Origin: CAZDVK01 sp964508915
GTDB taxonomy: Bacteria; Pseudomonadota; Alphaproteobacteria; Paracaedibacterales; CAIULA01
Reading direction: 5' to 3'
Assembly (NCBI GenBank): GCA_964508915.1
Contig: CAZDVK010000006.1
Coordinates: 1 to 64,000, forward strand
Length of the DNA: 64,000 nt
Notes under the pieces: generated by a model
Seen by the model: the letters and a program-made list of their open reading frames with translations, nothing else
The model's database searches: none
Told to the model about the DNA's origin: nothing
Program-made: the position numbers and the translations under genes
In this document: positions 8,980-16,826 of the stretch, piece after piece
Position numbering within the stretch: position 1 is the stretch's first letter
Layout: the number at the start of each line of letters is the position of its first letter

Positions 8980-9432
8980 ATGAAGTTTAAAAAACGGCAT
9001 CGTATGAAAGTTAATCAAGCTAGAAACACCATAGTTAATGTCATAATTTTTGTTTTTGGAATTTTTGCATTCAGTTTTGCTGGTCACGCCATGGAACCCG
9101 AAAGTTCACCTGCAAAACCAAAAAGAACCACCTTTTCTATTCCTCTTGGAATTATGGATATAACATTACCAGTAAAAGAAGAAACGGCTACGCTGTTACA
9201 TAAATTTTTGGATACTCACCCCATCGCTGGTGAACTAACGACAACTCTACGTTCTTTAGGAAAAGAAATAGGTGTTTTGGCTGTTTCCTGTTGGTTTGAC
9301 CTAACCCCCATCACTTACCTTGCTGGTGCCTTTTTATGCAAAGATGCACTTATTTTTGCAAAAGATTGCTGGGTAATACGAGAGTACCTTAAAAACACAA
9401 AAGCAGCAGCTGCAGCAGTTAAAAAAGAATAA
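8980..9432 (+). CDS. Small exported protein of unknown function
   Basis: A 150-residue protein, unrecognised. A signal peptide (residues about 8-38, ending FAGHA) is followed by MEPESSPAKPKR, then a mostly amphipathic/hydrophobic region (ISFDLTPITYLAGAFLC-like stretch near residues 105-130) that may insert into a membrane. The C-terminus is Lys/Ala-rich. Two starts are possible (8980 or the ATG at 9004). It ends 8 bp from the convergent cyaY stop. Confidence 0.6.
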   Translation: MKFKKRHRMKVNQARNTIVNVIIFVFGIFAFSFAGHAMEPESSPAKPKRTTFSIPLGIMDITLPVKEETATLLHKFLDTHPIAGELTTTLRSLGKEIGVLAVSCWFDLTPITYLAGAFLCKDALIFAKDCWVIREYLKNTKAAAAAVKKE

Positions 9433-9440
9433 AACAGTGG

Positions 9441-9713
9441 CTATGAAAGCAGTTCTGCCTTCAGCACGTCATCTAAAAAAACGGGGTGTCGTGTTGATCG
9501 CCATTTTTCATTTTCGTACACAAAATGATGGGCCCCTGTTTTTGGTGAAGAAAGCCAAATTTGATCTACAGTGCCATGGTAATTAAGAAGATAAAGGCCA
9601 GCTGATGTATGAATTGTAACGGATTCAGCGCCTTCATCTACATCAAAACCAGCGCCGTCTAATTTTTCAGCCGTATTTTGAAGGGTTTGAAGGGCTATGG
9701 TTCGGTAGGACAT
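9441..9713 (-). CDS. cyaY: Frataxin homologue CyaY
   Basis: A 90-residue protein matching frataxin. It has an acidic N-terminal helix (LDGAGFDVDEGAESVTIHTSAG), then the beta-sheet signature QIWLSSPKTGAHHF and W near residue 71. Frataxin regulates iron-sulfur cluster assembly on IscU/IscS. It is 7 bp downstream of mraY and appears to be the last gene of the mur operon, an unusual neighbour for it. Confidence 0.9.
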   Translation of the reverse strand: MSYRTIALQTLQNTAEKLDGAGFDVDEGAESVTIHTSAGLYLLNYHGTVDQIWLSSPKTGAHHFVYENEKWRSTRHPVFLDDVLKAELLS

Positions 9714-9720
9714 GGATTAA

Positions 9721-10809
9721 TTACCGTAATTTTAAGGTTGATAAGCCAACCAACGCCAAAATACTAGCAATAATCCAAAAACGAATTACAACCGTTGGCT
9801 CCGCCCACCCCTTTTTTTCAAAATGGTGATGAATGGGGGCCATTAAAAAAATACGTTTCCCTGTCATTTTAAAATAAACCACCTGCAGAATGACAGAAAC
9901 CGCTTCCAATACAAATAAGCCACCAACAATGCCTAAAACAATTTCATGTTTTGTAATAATGGAAATGGTCCCCAAAGCGCCACCGGCCGCTAATGACCCT
10001 GTATCCCCCATAAACACCTTGGCAGGCGGTGCGTTGTACCATAAAAAGCCAAGGCCTGCACCAATAAATGCGCCTAAAAACACCACCACTTCGCCCGCAT
10101 GAGTAATATGGTGAATTTGCAAATAATTCGAAAAAACAGCATTTCCAACCAAGTAACTAATCACTGAAAAACATCCACACGCAATCATCACTGGCACAAT
10201 GGCTAAACCATCTAAACCATCTGTTAAGTTCACAGCATTAGAAGACCCCACAATAACCAACATACCCCACAGGTAATACCACAACCCCAAATTCAAAACT
10301 AAATCTTTGAAAAAAGGAAACGTCACAAGGAAAGCCATTTTTTCCTGGGTATAAGCTGTAATAAAGTAAATGGCAACAATAGATAAAAACCCTTGTCCCA
10401 GCAATTTGACTTTACCAGAAATACCATGATGGCTGCGTTTGGTTAATTTTCTGTAATCATCAACAGCCCCTAGAAAACCAAAACCAAGGGTGACCAACAA
10501 AACAATCCAAACAAAATGATTGGTTAAATCACCCCACAGCAAAGTACTGATCGTAACAGCCGTTAAAATCAAAACCCCCCCCATGGTTGGGGTACCCTTC
10601 TTTGTTAACAAATGGCTTTCAGGGCCATCGGTACGAATAGGTTGACCGCCATTTTGGCGACTTTTTAACCAAGAAATAAGGGGTTTTCCCCATAAAAAGC
10701 TGATAATAAGCGACGTTAAAATGGCCCCGCCCGTTCGAAAGGTAATATACCGAAATAGGTTGAAGGGACCAAAAAAATCAGAAAGGGGATATAAATAATA
10801 GTAAAACAT
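9721..10809 (-). CDS. mraY: Phospho-N-acetylmuramoyl-pentapeptide transferase
   Basis: A 362-residue inner-membrane protein with about ten transmembrane segments. Signatures are KKGTPTMGG, the catalytic DDYRK and NLTDGLDGLA, the Mg-site VFMGDTGSLA, and the C-terminal MAPIHHHFEKKGW. MraY makes lipid I from UDP-MurNAc-pentapeptide and undecaprenyl phosphate. It starts immediately after the murF stop. murD, ftsW and murG, which usually follow, are absent; cyaY follows instead. Confidence 0.97.
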   Translation of the reverse strand: MFYYYLYPLSDFFGPFNLFRYITFRTGGAILTSLIISFLWGKPLISWLKSRQNGGQPIRTDGPESHLLTKKGTPTMGGVLILTAVTISTLLWGDLTNHFVWIVLLVTLGFGFLGAVDDYRKLTKRSHHGISGKVKLLGQGFLSIVAIYFITAYTQEKMAFLVTFPFFKDLVLNLGLWYYLWGMLVIVGSSNAVNLTDGLDGLAIVPVMIACGCFSVISYLVGNAVFSNYLQIHHITHAGEVVVFLGAFIGAGLGFLWYNAPPAKVFMGDTGSLAAGGALGTISIITKHEIVLGIVGGLFVLEAVSVILQVVYFKMTGKRIFLMAPIHHHFEKKGWAEPTVVIRFWIIASILALVGLSTLKLR

Positions 10810-12237
10810 TTATGCTGCAGCCGGTTCTGGTTGGGTGTGCCTTTTAAAATAAGAAACAAGGGTATGAACCCCGCTACCATTAGACCCCTTCACAAAAACA
10901 AGATCATGGGGTTTTAAAGCTTGCGTTACAAGGGGGATAATGTCTTTTGCATTTTGGCAAAAACCACCTTTCATCGAATCAGGTAAAACTTTATATAAAG
11001 GGTCCATCCCTTCGCCTACGCAAAAAACTAAGGCAGGGTTTACATCCAAAATAGGGGTACGCAACTTTAAATGTAATTCCTTTGAAAAATCACCTAATTC
11101 GCGCATTTCCCCTAAAACAAGAATGCGACGACCATTTTTAAAATCTGCCCGTTCATTTAATGTTACCAGAGACGCTGTCATAGAAGCAGGGTTAGCATTA
11201 TAGGCATCATCAATTAACGTTATAGGTATTCCCTTGTATGAAACACTTTCTACCTTGCCGCGCCCCGTTACAGGTTCCAGGCTGTTTATCGTATTGACTG
11301 CAACATCAAGGGAAAGACCAAATATTTTAACAGTTAATAAAACAGCCAGTATATTCGATAAAAGATATTTGTTATCAGACCGAAATACAAATGAAACGTC
11401 TTCACCCAAAACAGAGGCGTTTACTTTTAAGCCGCCATCTTGTATGGCGTTAACACTGTTAATAAACGCATCGGCTTTCCTGTCAGCAACATCTGCCCCA
11501 TACAGTTGAAAACTGAAGACATTTTTGGTTTTTGATAAAGCTTTTTCTTGCAAAACCTCATAAAATGGGGCGCCCAGCGGAATTAAAGCTGTACCTGCTT
11601 TGGATAAGCCATCAAAAATACAGGCTTTTTCTTCAGCAATTTCTTCTAAGGATTTAAAATGACCAATATGGGCTTCAGCAATGGTTGTAATAATTGCCAA
11701 ATCAGGCTGAACAAACTTACTCAAGGGGGAAATTTCCCCACAATGATTCATGCCAATTTCAAATACCCCGAATTTTGTTTCAGCGTCCAGCTGGGTTAAG
11801 CTTAGGGGAACACCCAAATGATTATTGTAACTGGCTTTTGATCGCACTGTTGGGCCGTACGCACTGAAAACCTCACCCAACCATTCCTTTGTGGTTGTTT
11901 TTCCACAGCTGCCAGTTATGGCAACCCGTTTAGCTGACGATTGCTTTCTGGCGAAAGCCCCCAGCTGCTCTAAAGCTTTTTGTGAATCATCCGCAACAAT
12001 ACACTGCGGGTATTTATCTTCAGGCTGATCGGTAATAACCGCAGCTGCCCCTTTTGAAAAAGCATCGCCTATAAATTCGGCGCCGTGTCGCCCCTCTCCC
12101 TTCAAAGCTACGTAAACATCGCCCGCTTCTAAGGTGCGTGTATCAATAGAAATATTTTTACAACGAACATCATCACTTAAAACAGGCGCGCAACCTAACG
12201 CTGCTATAATATCAGTGCCTGTCCACTGTTTTGTCAT
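10810..12237 (-). CDS. murF: UDP-MurNAc-tripeptide D-Ala-D-Ala ligase
   Basis: A 475-residue Mur ligase that adds D-Ala-D-Ala to the muropeptide precursor in the cytoplasm. The ATP loop is VAITGSCGKTTTKEW (near residue 105), the central domain has FEIGMNHCGEI, and the C-terminal domain has DDAYNANPASM. The ATG overlaps the murE stop by 4 bp (ATGA), so translation is coupled. There is a short Pro/Ala C-terminal tail. Confidence 0.96.
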   Translation of the reverse strand: MTKQWTGTDIIAALGCAPVLSDDVRCKNISIDTRTLEAGDVYVALKGEGRHGAEFIGDAFSKGAAAVITDQPEDKYPQCIVADDSQKALEQLGAFARKQSSAKRVAITGSCGKTTTKEWLGEVFSAYGPTVRSKASYNNHLGVPLSLTQLDAETKFGVFEIGMNHCGEISPLSKFVQPDLAIITTIAEAHIGHFKSLEEIAEEKACIFDGLSKAGTALIPLGAPFYEVLQEKALSKTKNVFSFQLYGADVADRKADAFINSVNAIQDGGLKVNASVLGEDVSFVFRSDNKYLLSNILAVLLTVKIFGLSLDVAVNTINSLEPVTGRGKVESVSYKGIPITLIDDAYNANPASMTASLVTLNERADFKNGRRILVLGEMRELGDFSKELHLKLRTPILDVNPALVFCVGEGMDPLYKVLPDSMKGGFCQNAKDIIPLVTQALKPHDLVFVKGSNGSGVHTLVSYFKRHTQPEPAAA

Positions 12238-13670
12238 GATTCCTCGCTTAAGTAACCTTGTATTATGTGCTTATCGTTAAAAGGAAGGGTTTGATCACCA
12301 ATAATTTGGCCACATTCGTGCCCTTTGCCTGCCACTAATAATATATCACCGGCTTTAAGTTGTGCAATTGCAAATAGAATGGCCTTCTGTCGATCTGCAA
12401 CTTCATCAGCAGTGGGGCAACCTTCTAAAATTTGTGCCCGAATGTCTGATGGGTTTTCAAAACGGGGGTTATCATCTGTCACAATGACGCGATCAGCCCA
12501 TTGGCCGGCCATTTTGCCCATAAGTGGCCGTTTCAAAGCATCGCGGTTGCCACCGCACCCAAAAACAACCCATAAATCACCCGAACAATGGGGGCGTAAA
12601 CTTTCAAGGGCCGTTTTTAAAGCATCCGACGTATGGGCGTAATCTACATAAATGGAGGCGCCATTGAGGGTACCTGCATAATCCATGCGCCCATCTACAG
12701 GCACCAACGAACTGACCGCTTCAATACATTGGTCAATCGACAAATCACACGCTAACGACAGGCCCACAGCGCACAACATATTTTCTAATTGGAACTGTCC
12801 AATTAAATCTGTTTTTAAATTCTTATAAGTTTTTCCATCGTGGGTTAAATCAAAAGAAAATCCAGCTGCCAAATGCCGAATATTTGACACATTTAAAAAT
12901 GCAGGTTTCTTGATTGAATACCCCAAAACAGGCTGCTGGCGGCTTTGACATAAGTTTGACAATGCATGAAAACATGACGAATCTTCATTCAAAACAGCCG
13001 GTTTTCCTGCTGGCAACACTTCTGTGAACAGTTTTGACTTGGCCTCAAAATAAGCTTCCATAGTGGTGTGATAATCCAAATGGTCTTGGCTTAAATTTGT
13101 AAACCCAGCACAACTTAAGGGCACATGGTGAAGGCGATATTGGTCAAGACCATGACTGGATGCTTCAAGGGCCGCCACCTGAATGTTGTTTTTGTACAGT
13201 TCTTCAAGCAGCTGATGCAGCTCTAGCGCACCGGGCGTTGTGAGTGATGACATTTTGATAGAAAAATTTGGATTTGTTGTTGTAACACCTAATGTGCCAA
13301 TACTGGCAGCCAAAATGCCGTTTGCCCCAAAAATTTGGCGCACAAAATTCACAACAGAACTTTTCCCATTCGTCCCCGTTACAGCGGCCATAAAAGGTGG
13401 GTGGCCTGGGTAAAGTTTGTAACTTATTTTAGACAGCAAAAACCGGGGGTTTGCATACGGTAAAAAAGAAATATCCGGAAAGGTTTTTAAAAAGGGCATT
13501 TCTTTTCCCGGCAAACAAACTACGAACGAAGCGCCTTTTTCTAGGGCCATTTGAATATGGGGCGTGCTATCTGCTTCGCTAGATACACAAACATACAAAC
13601 ACCCCTTTGTAACCGACCTGGAATCAGTCGTTACAAAGGTTGTTTTGTTAATTTTTTCAAAAATGGTCAA
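12234..13670 (-). CDS. murE: UDP-MurNAc-Ala-Glu:meso-diaminopimelate ligase
   Basis: A 478-residue Mur ligase. The P-loop is AVTGTNGKSSVVNF, the central domain has TTPGALELHQLL and ALEASSHGL, and the C-terminal domain contains VTDDNPRFENP. The DNPR motif marks meso-diaminopimelate as the amino acid added. The start is TTG at 13670, 20 bp after the stop of the HMG-CoA-lyase-like gene, suggesting one transcript. In typical dcw clusters ftsI precedes murE; it does not here. Confidence 0.96.
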   Translation of the reverse strand: MTIFEKINKTTFVTTDSRSVTKGCLYVCVSSEADSTPHIQMALEKGASFVVCLPGKEMPFLKTFPDISFLPYANPRFLLSKISYKLYPGHPPFMAAVTGTNGKSSVVNFVRQIFGANGILAASIGTLGVTTTNPNFSIKMSSLTTPGALELHQLLEELYKNNIQVAALEASSHGLDQYRLHHVPLSCAGFTNLSQDHLDYHTTMEAYFEAKSKLFTEVLPAGKPAVLNEDSSCFHALSNLCQSRQQPVLGYSIKKPAFLNVSNIRHLAAGFSFDLTHDGKTYKNLKTDLIGQFQLENMLCAVGLSLACDLSIDQCIEAVSSLVPVDGRMDYAGTLNGASIYVDYAHTSDALKTALESLRPHCSGDLWVVFGCGGNRDALKRPLMGKMAGQWADRVIVTDDNPRFENPSDIRAQILEGCPTADEVADRQKAILFAIAQLKAGDILLVAGKGHECGQIIGDQTLPFNDKHIIQGYLSEES

Positions 13671-13690
13671 TCACAGACCCCACGTATTGA

Positions 13691-14929
13691 CTAAACAATG
13701 CCATATTTTTTCAGCATATTAGCAACAACTTCTTCCCCTTGTCGAATTTTATTCAAGTCTAAAAACGACTTAAAGCCCAGCGTAGATAAACTATAGTTAA
13801 ATAATAGTGTATTCAGGTTACCAGGAATGGGGGCATAGGGGCTATTTTTACGACGAGAAGCAGGGCACCCACCTAAACCAGCTAAGGAGGAGTCAATACC
13901 AACACCTGTAAATACGGCCCCTAGCGCTGATTCCAGCCCAAAGCCTGCATCATGCCCATGAAAAGATAATGCACGCGAGGGAATTCCATATTTCTGAAGT
14001 GTGGTAAATAAGTGGATAGTACTTAATAACCGAGCAGCACCATTTGTATCGGAGGGTACAATTTCAGTAAAACCTAACTGATGCAACTGGACAGATAAAC
14101 AGGTTACAAATTCCGGGCTGGGCGTGTCGCCAAAGGGCGACCCAAAGCATGTTGAAATATACGCCCTTCTGTGCAGAATACCATTTTGTATGGCCATTTT
14201 TGAAATATGCTTACCCACCTGTAAATGCTTGGGAATATCTTTAAAACCTATATTTCTTTCCAAAAATTTGGGACAAGCAGCCGTAAAAAAAGCAATCGCA
14301 AAACGATCTTTTAAATGGGGGTAAAGTTCTGAAAAACGAAGAAAATTTTCCATCCCTTTTTCATTTGCCACCAGAAAAGAAAGCAGCGGTAAACGCCGAC
14401 CAGACGTGCGATTTAAGTACAAATCAAGTACCTTTTGAATCGAATATCCCGGGTTTTTAACAAAAGCACCAATTTCTTGCTGGTTAATCTCCAATTCCCC
14501 TTCGATAACCAAAACGTCAGCCCTGTCTTCTTCAAGAATGGTACATGGCAAGGTTTGCATGGAGTCCCGACCCGCAACACCATTTTGTTTAACCTCGCCT
14601 TCTTTTATACTATCGACGGGTAAACCTAAACGACGCGCTTCTTTTTCAACTTTATGAAGCCCCCCACAAAAATGCATCATCCCTCTTGAATCGGTTGATG
14701 GTTCCCAAAAGGCGTTTTGGGGCAGTTGAAATTGCCTTTGTAAAGGGGCTGGCGCTTCGCTTAATGGAACAACAGCTGCTTCAATAGGGCCAACAATCGC
14801 CGTTGATAATGCACGTCCAATTTTGTATCCCAATCTATACTGACCCACCTCAACAAGACCATGCCTTAAAAAACCGGCAGAATAACACGTTGTTATCATG
14901 GTCAGAAAAATGACAAAAAACCTTAACAT
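13691..14929 (-). CDS. Exported HMG-CoA-lyase-like TIM-barrel protein
   Basis: A 412-residue protein with an N-terminal signal peptide-like segment (residues 1-18, ending CYSA). The C-terminal half matches the HMGL-like barrel of HMG-CoA lyase: YISTCFGSPFG (258-267), SDTNG (293-297), metal-binding pair HGHD (324-327), DSSLAGLGGCP (346-356) with the loop Cys355, and PGNLNT (369-374) with the Asn ligand. VEVG at 26-29 resembles the first strand of HMG-CoA lyase, but the following catalytic PRDGLQ is QYRLGY here, so the Arg-Asp pair seems lost. It sits 20 bp upstream of murE. It may be an exported pseudoenzyme; the true substrate is unknown. Confidence 0.7.
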   Translation of the reverse strand: MLRFFVIFLTMITTCYSAGFLRHGLVEVGQYRLGYKIGRALSTAIVGPIEAAVVPLSEAPAPLQRQFQLPQNAFWEPSTDSRGMMHFCGGLHKVEKEARRLGLPVDSIKEGEVKQNGVAGRDSMQTLPCTILEEDRADVLVIEGELEINQQEIGAFVKNPGYSIQKVLDLYLNRTSGRRLPLLSFLVANEKGMENFLRFSELYPHLKDRFAIAFFTAACPKFLERNIGFKDIPKHLQVGKHISKMAIQNGILHRRAYISTCFGSPFGDTPSPEFVTCLSVQLHQLGFTEIVPSDTNGAARLLSTIHLFTTLQKYGIPSRALSFHGHDAGFGLESALGAVFTGVGIDSSLAGLGGCPASRRKNSPYAPIPGNLNTLLFNYSLSTLGFKSFLDLNKIRQGEEVVANMLKKYGIV

Positions 14930-15004
14930 ACAGTACCCCCTACTAAAAACTGTAACTGTAACCGTATAAATTTTTACTTAAATTGTAAAGAATTCTTGAA
15001 AACC

Positions 15005-15033
15005 TTGACTTTTTAACATATTTCCCATATAAA
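15005..15033 (+). promoter_or_regulatory. Sigma-70-type promoter of the rpmI-rplT operon
   Basis: TTGACT (15005-15010), a 17-bp spacer and TATAAA (15028-15033), about 100 bp before rpmI. This is the cleanest housekeeping promoter in the window. Transcription should start near 15040, leaving a leader of roughly 95 nt. Confidence 0.75.
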
Positions 15034-15074
15034 CAATGTCATTCACCGTAGCCGTGGCGAGGGGTGTTGTTTTA

Positions 15075-15108
15075 AAAACATTCCGGGCATGCCTATGCTA
15101 TGTTTTTT
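15075..15108 (+). promoter_or_regulatory. Hairpin in the rpmI-rplT leader, possible attenuator
   Basis: AAAACAT (15075-15081) can pair with ATGTTTT (15100-15106), with GGCATGCC inside, followed by a short T-run. Ribosomal-protein operons with rplT are often autoregulated through leader RNA. Here the location and shape fit, but the stem is weak. Confidence 0.35.
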
Positions 15109-15135
15109 ATTGTCTTAATTTTAAGGAAGTTTAAA

Positions 15136-15333
15136 ATGCCCAAAATGAAAACCAAAAGCAGTGTGAAAAAGCGGTTTCGCTTGACAGGCACTGGCAAAGT
15201 TAAAATGGCGCAGGCTGGCAAACGCCATGGTATGCGCAAGCGCACCAATAAAATGTTACGCAACGCCCGGGGGATGAGCATTATGCACCCATCCGATGCG
15301 AAAAAAGTTAAAACATTTTATTTCCACGTATAA
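15136..15333 (+). CDS. rpmI: 50S ribosomal protein L35
   Basis: A 65-residue basic protein MPKMKTKSSVKKRFRLTGTGKVK, the usual L35 N-terminus and length. The ATG at 15136 is chosen because AAGGAAG lies about 7 bp upstream. An in-frame ATG 36 bp earlier would add residues absent from L35. It is followed 12 bp later by rplT. Confidence 0.95.
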   Translation: MPKMKTKSSVKKRFRLTGTGKVKMAQAGKRHGMRKRTNKMLRNARGMSIMHPSDAKKVKTFYFHV

Positions 15334-15345
15334 GGAGACAAACCC

Positions 15346-15705
15346 ATGTCACGTGTTAAACGGGGTGTCACAACCCATGCGCGCCACAAAAAAATTATCA
15401 AAATGGCAAAAGGGTACCGGGGTCGTTCCAGTACTTGTTACCGTATTGCATTGCAACGTGTTGAAAAGGCATTGCAATATGCTTACCGCGACCGCCGCAA
15501 TAAAAAGCGCGATTTCCGCGGCCTTTGGATTCAACGTATTAATGCGGGTGCCCGCGAATTAGGAATGAAATATTCCACGTTAATCAACGGTTTATCCAAA
15601 GCAGGCATTGCCATTGACCGCAAAATTTTAGCAGATTTAGCCATGAACCAACCTGTTGCGTTCAAAGAATTGGCTGAAAAGGCCCAAAAAGCACTAGCTG
15701 CTTAA
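15346..15705 (+). CDS. rplT: 50S ribosomal protein L20
   Basis: A 119-residue protein of standard L20 length: MSRVKRGVTTHARHKK, then AKGYRGRSSTCYRIA and RRNKKRDFRGLWIQRINA. L20 is an early assembly protein of the large subunit and often represses its own operon. The ribosome binding site is AAGGAG. A terminator hairpin follows 22 bp after the stop. Confidence 0.97.
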   Translation: MSRVKRGVTTHARHKKIIKMAKGYRGRSSTCYRIALQRVEKALQYAYRDRRNKKRDFRGLWIQRINAGARELGMKYSTLINGLSKAGIAIDRKILADLAMNQPVAFKELAEKAQKALAA

Positions 15706-15727
15706 AGAAAAATTTTGTATTTCTTAG

Positions 15728-15760
15728 AAGTGATGAATGAAATATGTCATCACTTTTTTT
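15728..15760 (+). terminator. Terminator/attenuator between rplT and pheS
   Basis: AAGTGATGA (15728-15736) pairs perfectly with TCATCACTT (15747-15755) around a 10-nt loop, followed by seven T. An upstream in-frame ATG for pheS (15744) lies inside this hairpin, which argues for the later start. It could end the rpmI-rplT transcript, or set the amount of read-through into pheST. Confidence 0.75.
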
Positions 15761-15785
15761 GTTTACATCTAAGGGCGTACATTCA

Positions 15786-16826
15786 ATGGCTTCATCGTCA
15801 ACTATTTCTTCAGAAACTTGGAAACAGGAAATTCTGGGGTGTTCAACCCTGACAGCACTGGAAGACATTCGTGTTCAGTTGCTTGGAAAATCGGGAATTA
15901 TTACAGAAGAATTAAAAAAATTAGGCCAGCTGTCGCCTGAAGAAAAACGCGAAAAAGGGGCCCAGCTGAATAAGCTGCGAGATGAATTCGCAAGCCTTTT
16001 AACAGAACGTAAAGAATGCCTACAAGAGGCCGAGCTAAACGAACGGTTAAAATCAGAAACACAAGATTTAACCCTTCCCCACCGTCCTATGCGGGATGGT
16101 TTTGCCCACCTTTTATCGCAAGTGATGATAGATATTCAAACCTACTTTCAAAATTTAGGGTTTCAAATTATTACAGGCCCTGAAGTTGAACATGAATACT
16201 ATAACTTTGACGCCTTAAATATTCCAGAGGCCCACCCCGCCCGCCAATCACATGATACATTTTATGTTCAAGGGGTGGCTAACACATTGCTGCGCACCCA
16301 TACATCCAACACGCAAATTCATGCCCTTAAAAATAAAAAGCCACCGGTCCGTATGCTAAGCATGGGCCGTGTGTACAGAAGTGATGATTTGGACGCCACC
16401 CATACGCCCATGTTTCATCAAATTGAAGGGTTGGTTTTAGAACCGAATATCAATATGGGGCATTTAAAAGGATGTTTAATTGGGTTTTTAGAACATTTTT
16501 TTCAGGTGAGTAACCTGCCAGCCCGTTTTCGCCCCAACTTTTTTCCTTTTACAGAACCATCTGCAGAAATGGATATTTTGTGCAGTCGTGAAGGGGGGCA
16601 GTTAAAAATTGGCACAGGCAACCAATGGTTAGAAATTTTAGGCTGCGGTATGGTACACCCCAACGTTTTAAAAAATTGTGGCGTCAACCCAGATGAAGTG
16701 CAAGGGTTTGCCTTTGGGGCTGGGCTAGAACGCCTTGTTATGCTGAAATATGGCATTTCAGATATTCGCCATTTCTATGAAGGTGACCCTAGATGGCTGA
16801 AGCATTACGGGAGTAAATACCTATGA
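15786..16826 (+). CDS. pheS: Phenylalanyl-tRNA synthetase alpha subunit
   Basis: A 346-residue class II synthetase subunit that, with PheT, charges tRNA-Phe. It has an N-terminal coiled coil (residues 20-90), then the catalytic domain: GFQIITGPEVE, HPARQSHDTFYV (motif 2 region), FFPFTEPSAEMDI and the motif 3 GAGLERLVMLKYGI. The ATG at 15786 is preferred: AAGGG lies upstream and the N-terminal length fits the family. An ATG at 15744 would lie in a terminator stem. It overlaps pheT by 4 bp. Confidence 0.95.
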   Translation: MASSSTISSETWKQEILGCSTLTALEDIRVQLLGKSGIITEELKKLGQLSPEEKREKGAQLNKLRDEFASLLTERKECLQEAELNERLKSETQDLTLPHRPMRDGFAHLLSQVMIDIQTYFQNLGFQIITGPEVEHEYYNFDALNIPEAHPARQSHDTFYVQGVANTLLRTHTSNTQIHALKNKKPPVRMLSMGRVYRSDDLDATHTPMFHQIEGLVLEPNINMGHLKGCLIGFLEHFFQVSNLPARFRPNFFPFTEPSAEMDILCSREGGQLKIGTGNQWLEILGCGMVHPNVLKNCGVNPDEVQGFAFGAGLERLVMLKYGISDIRHFYEGDPRWLKHYGSKYL

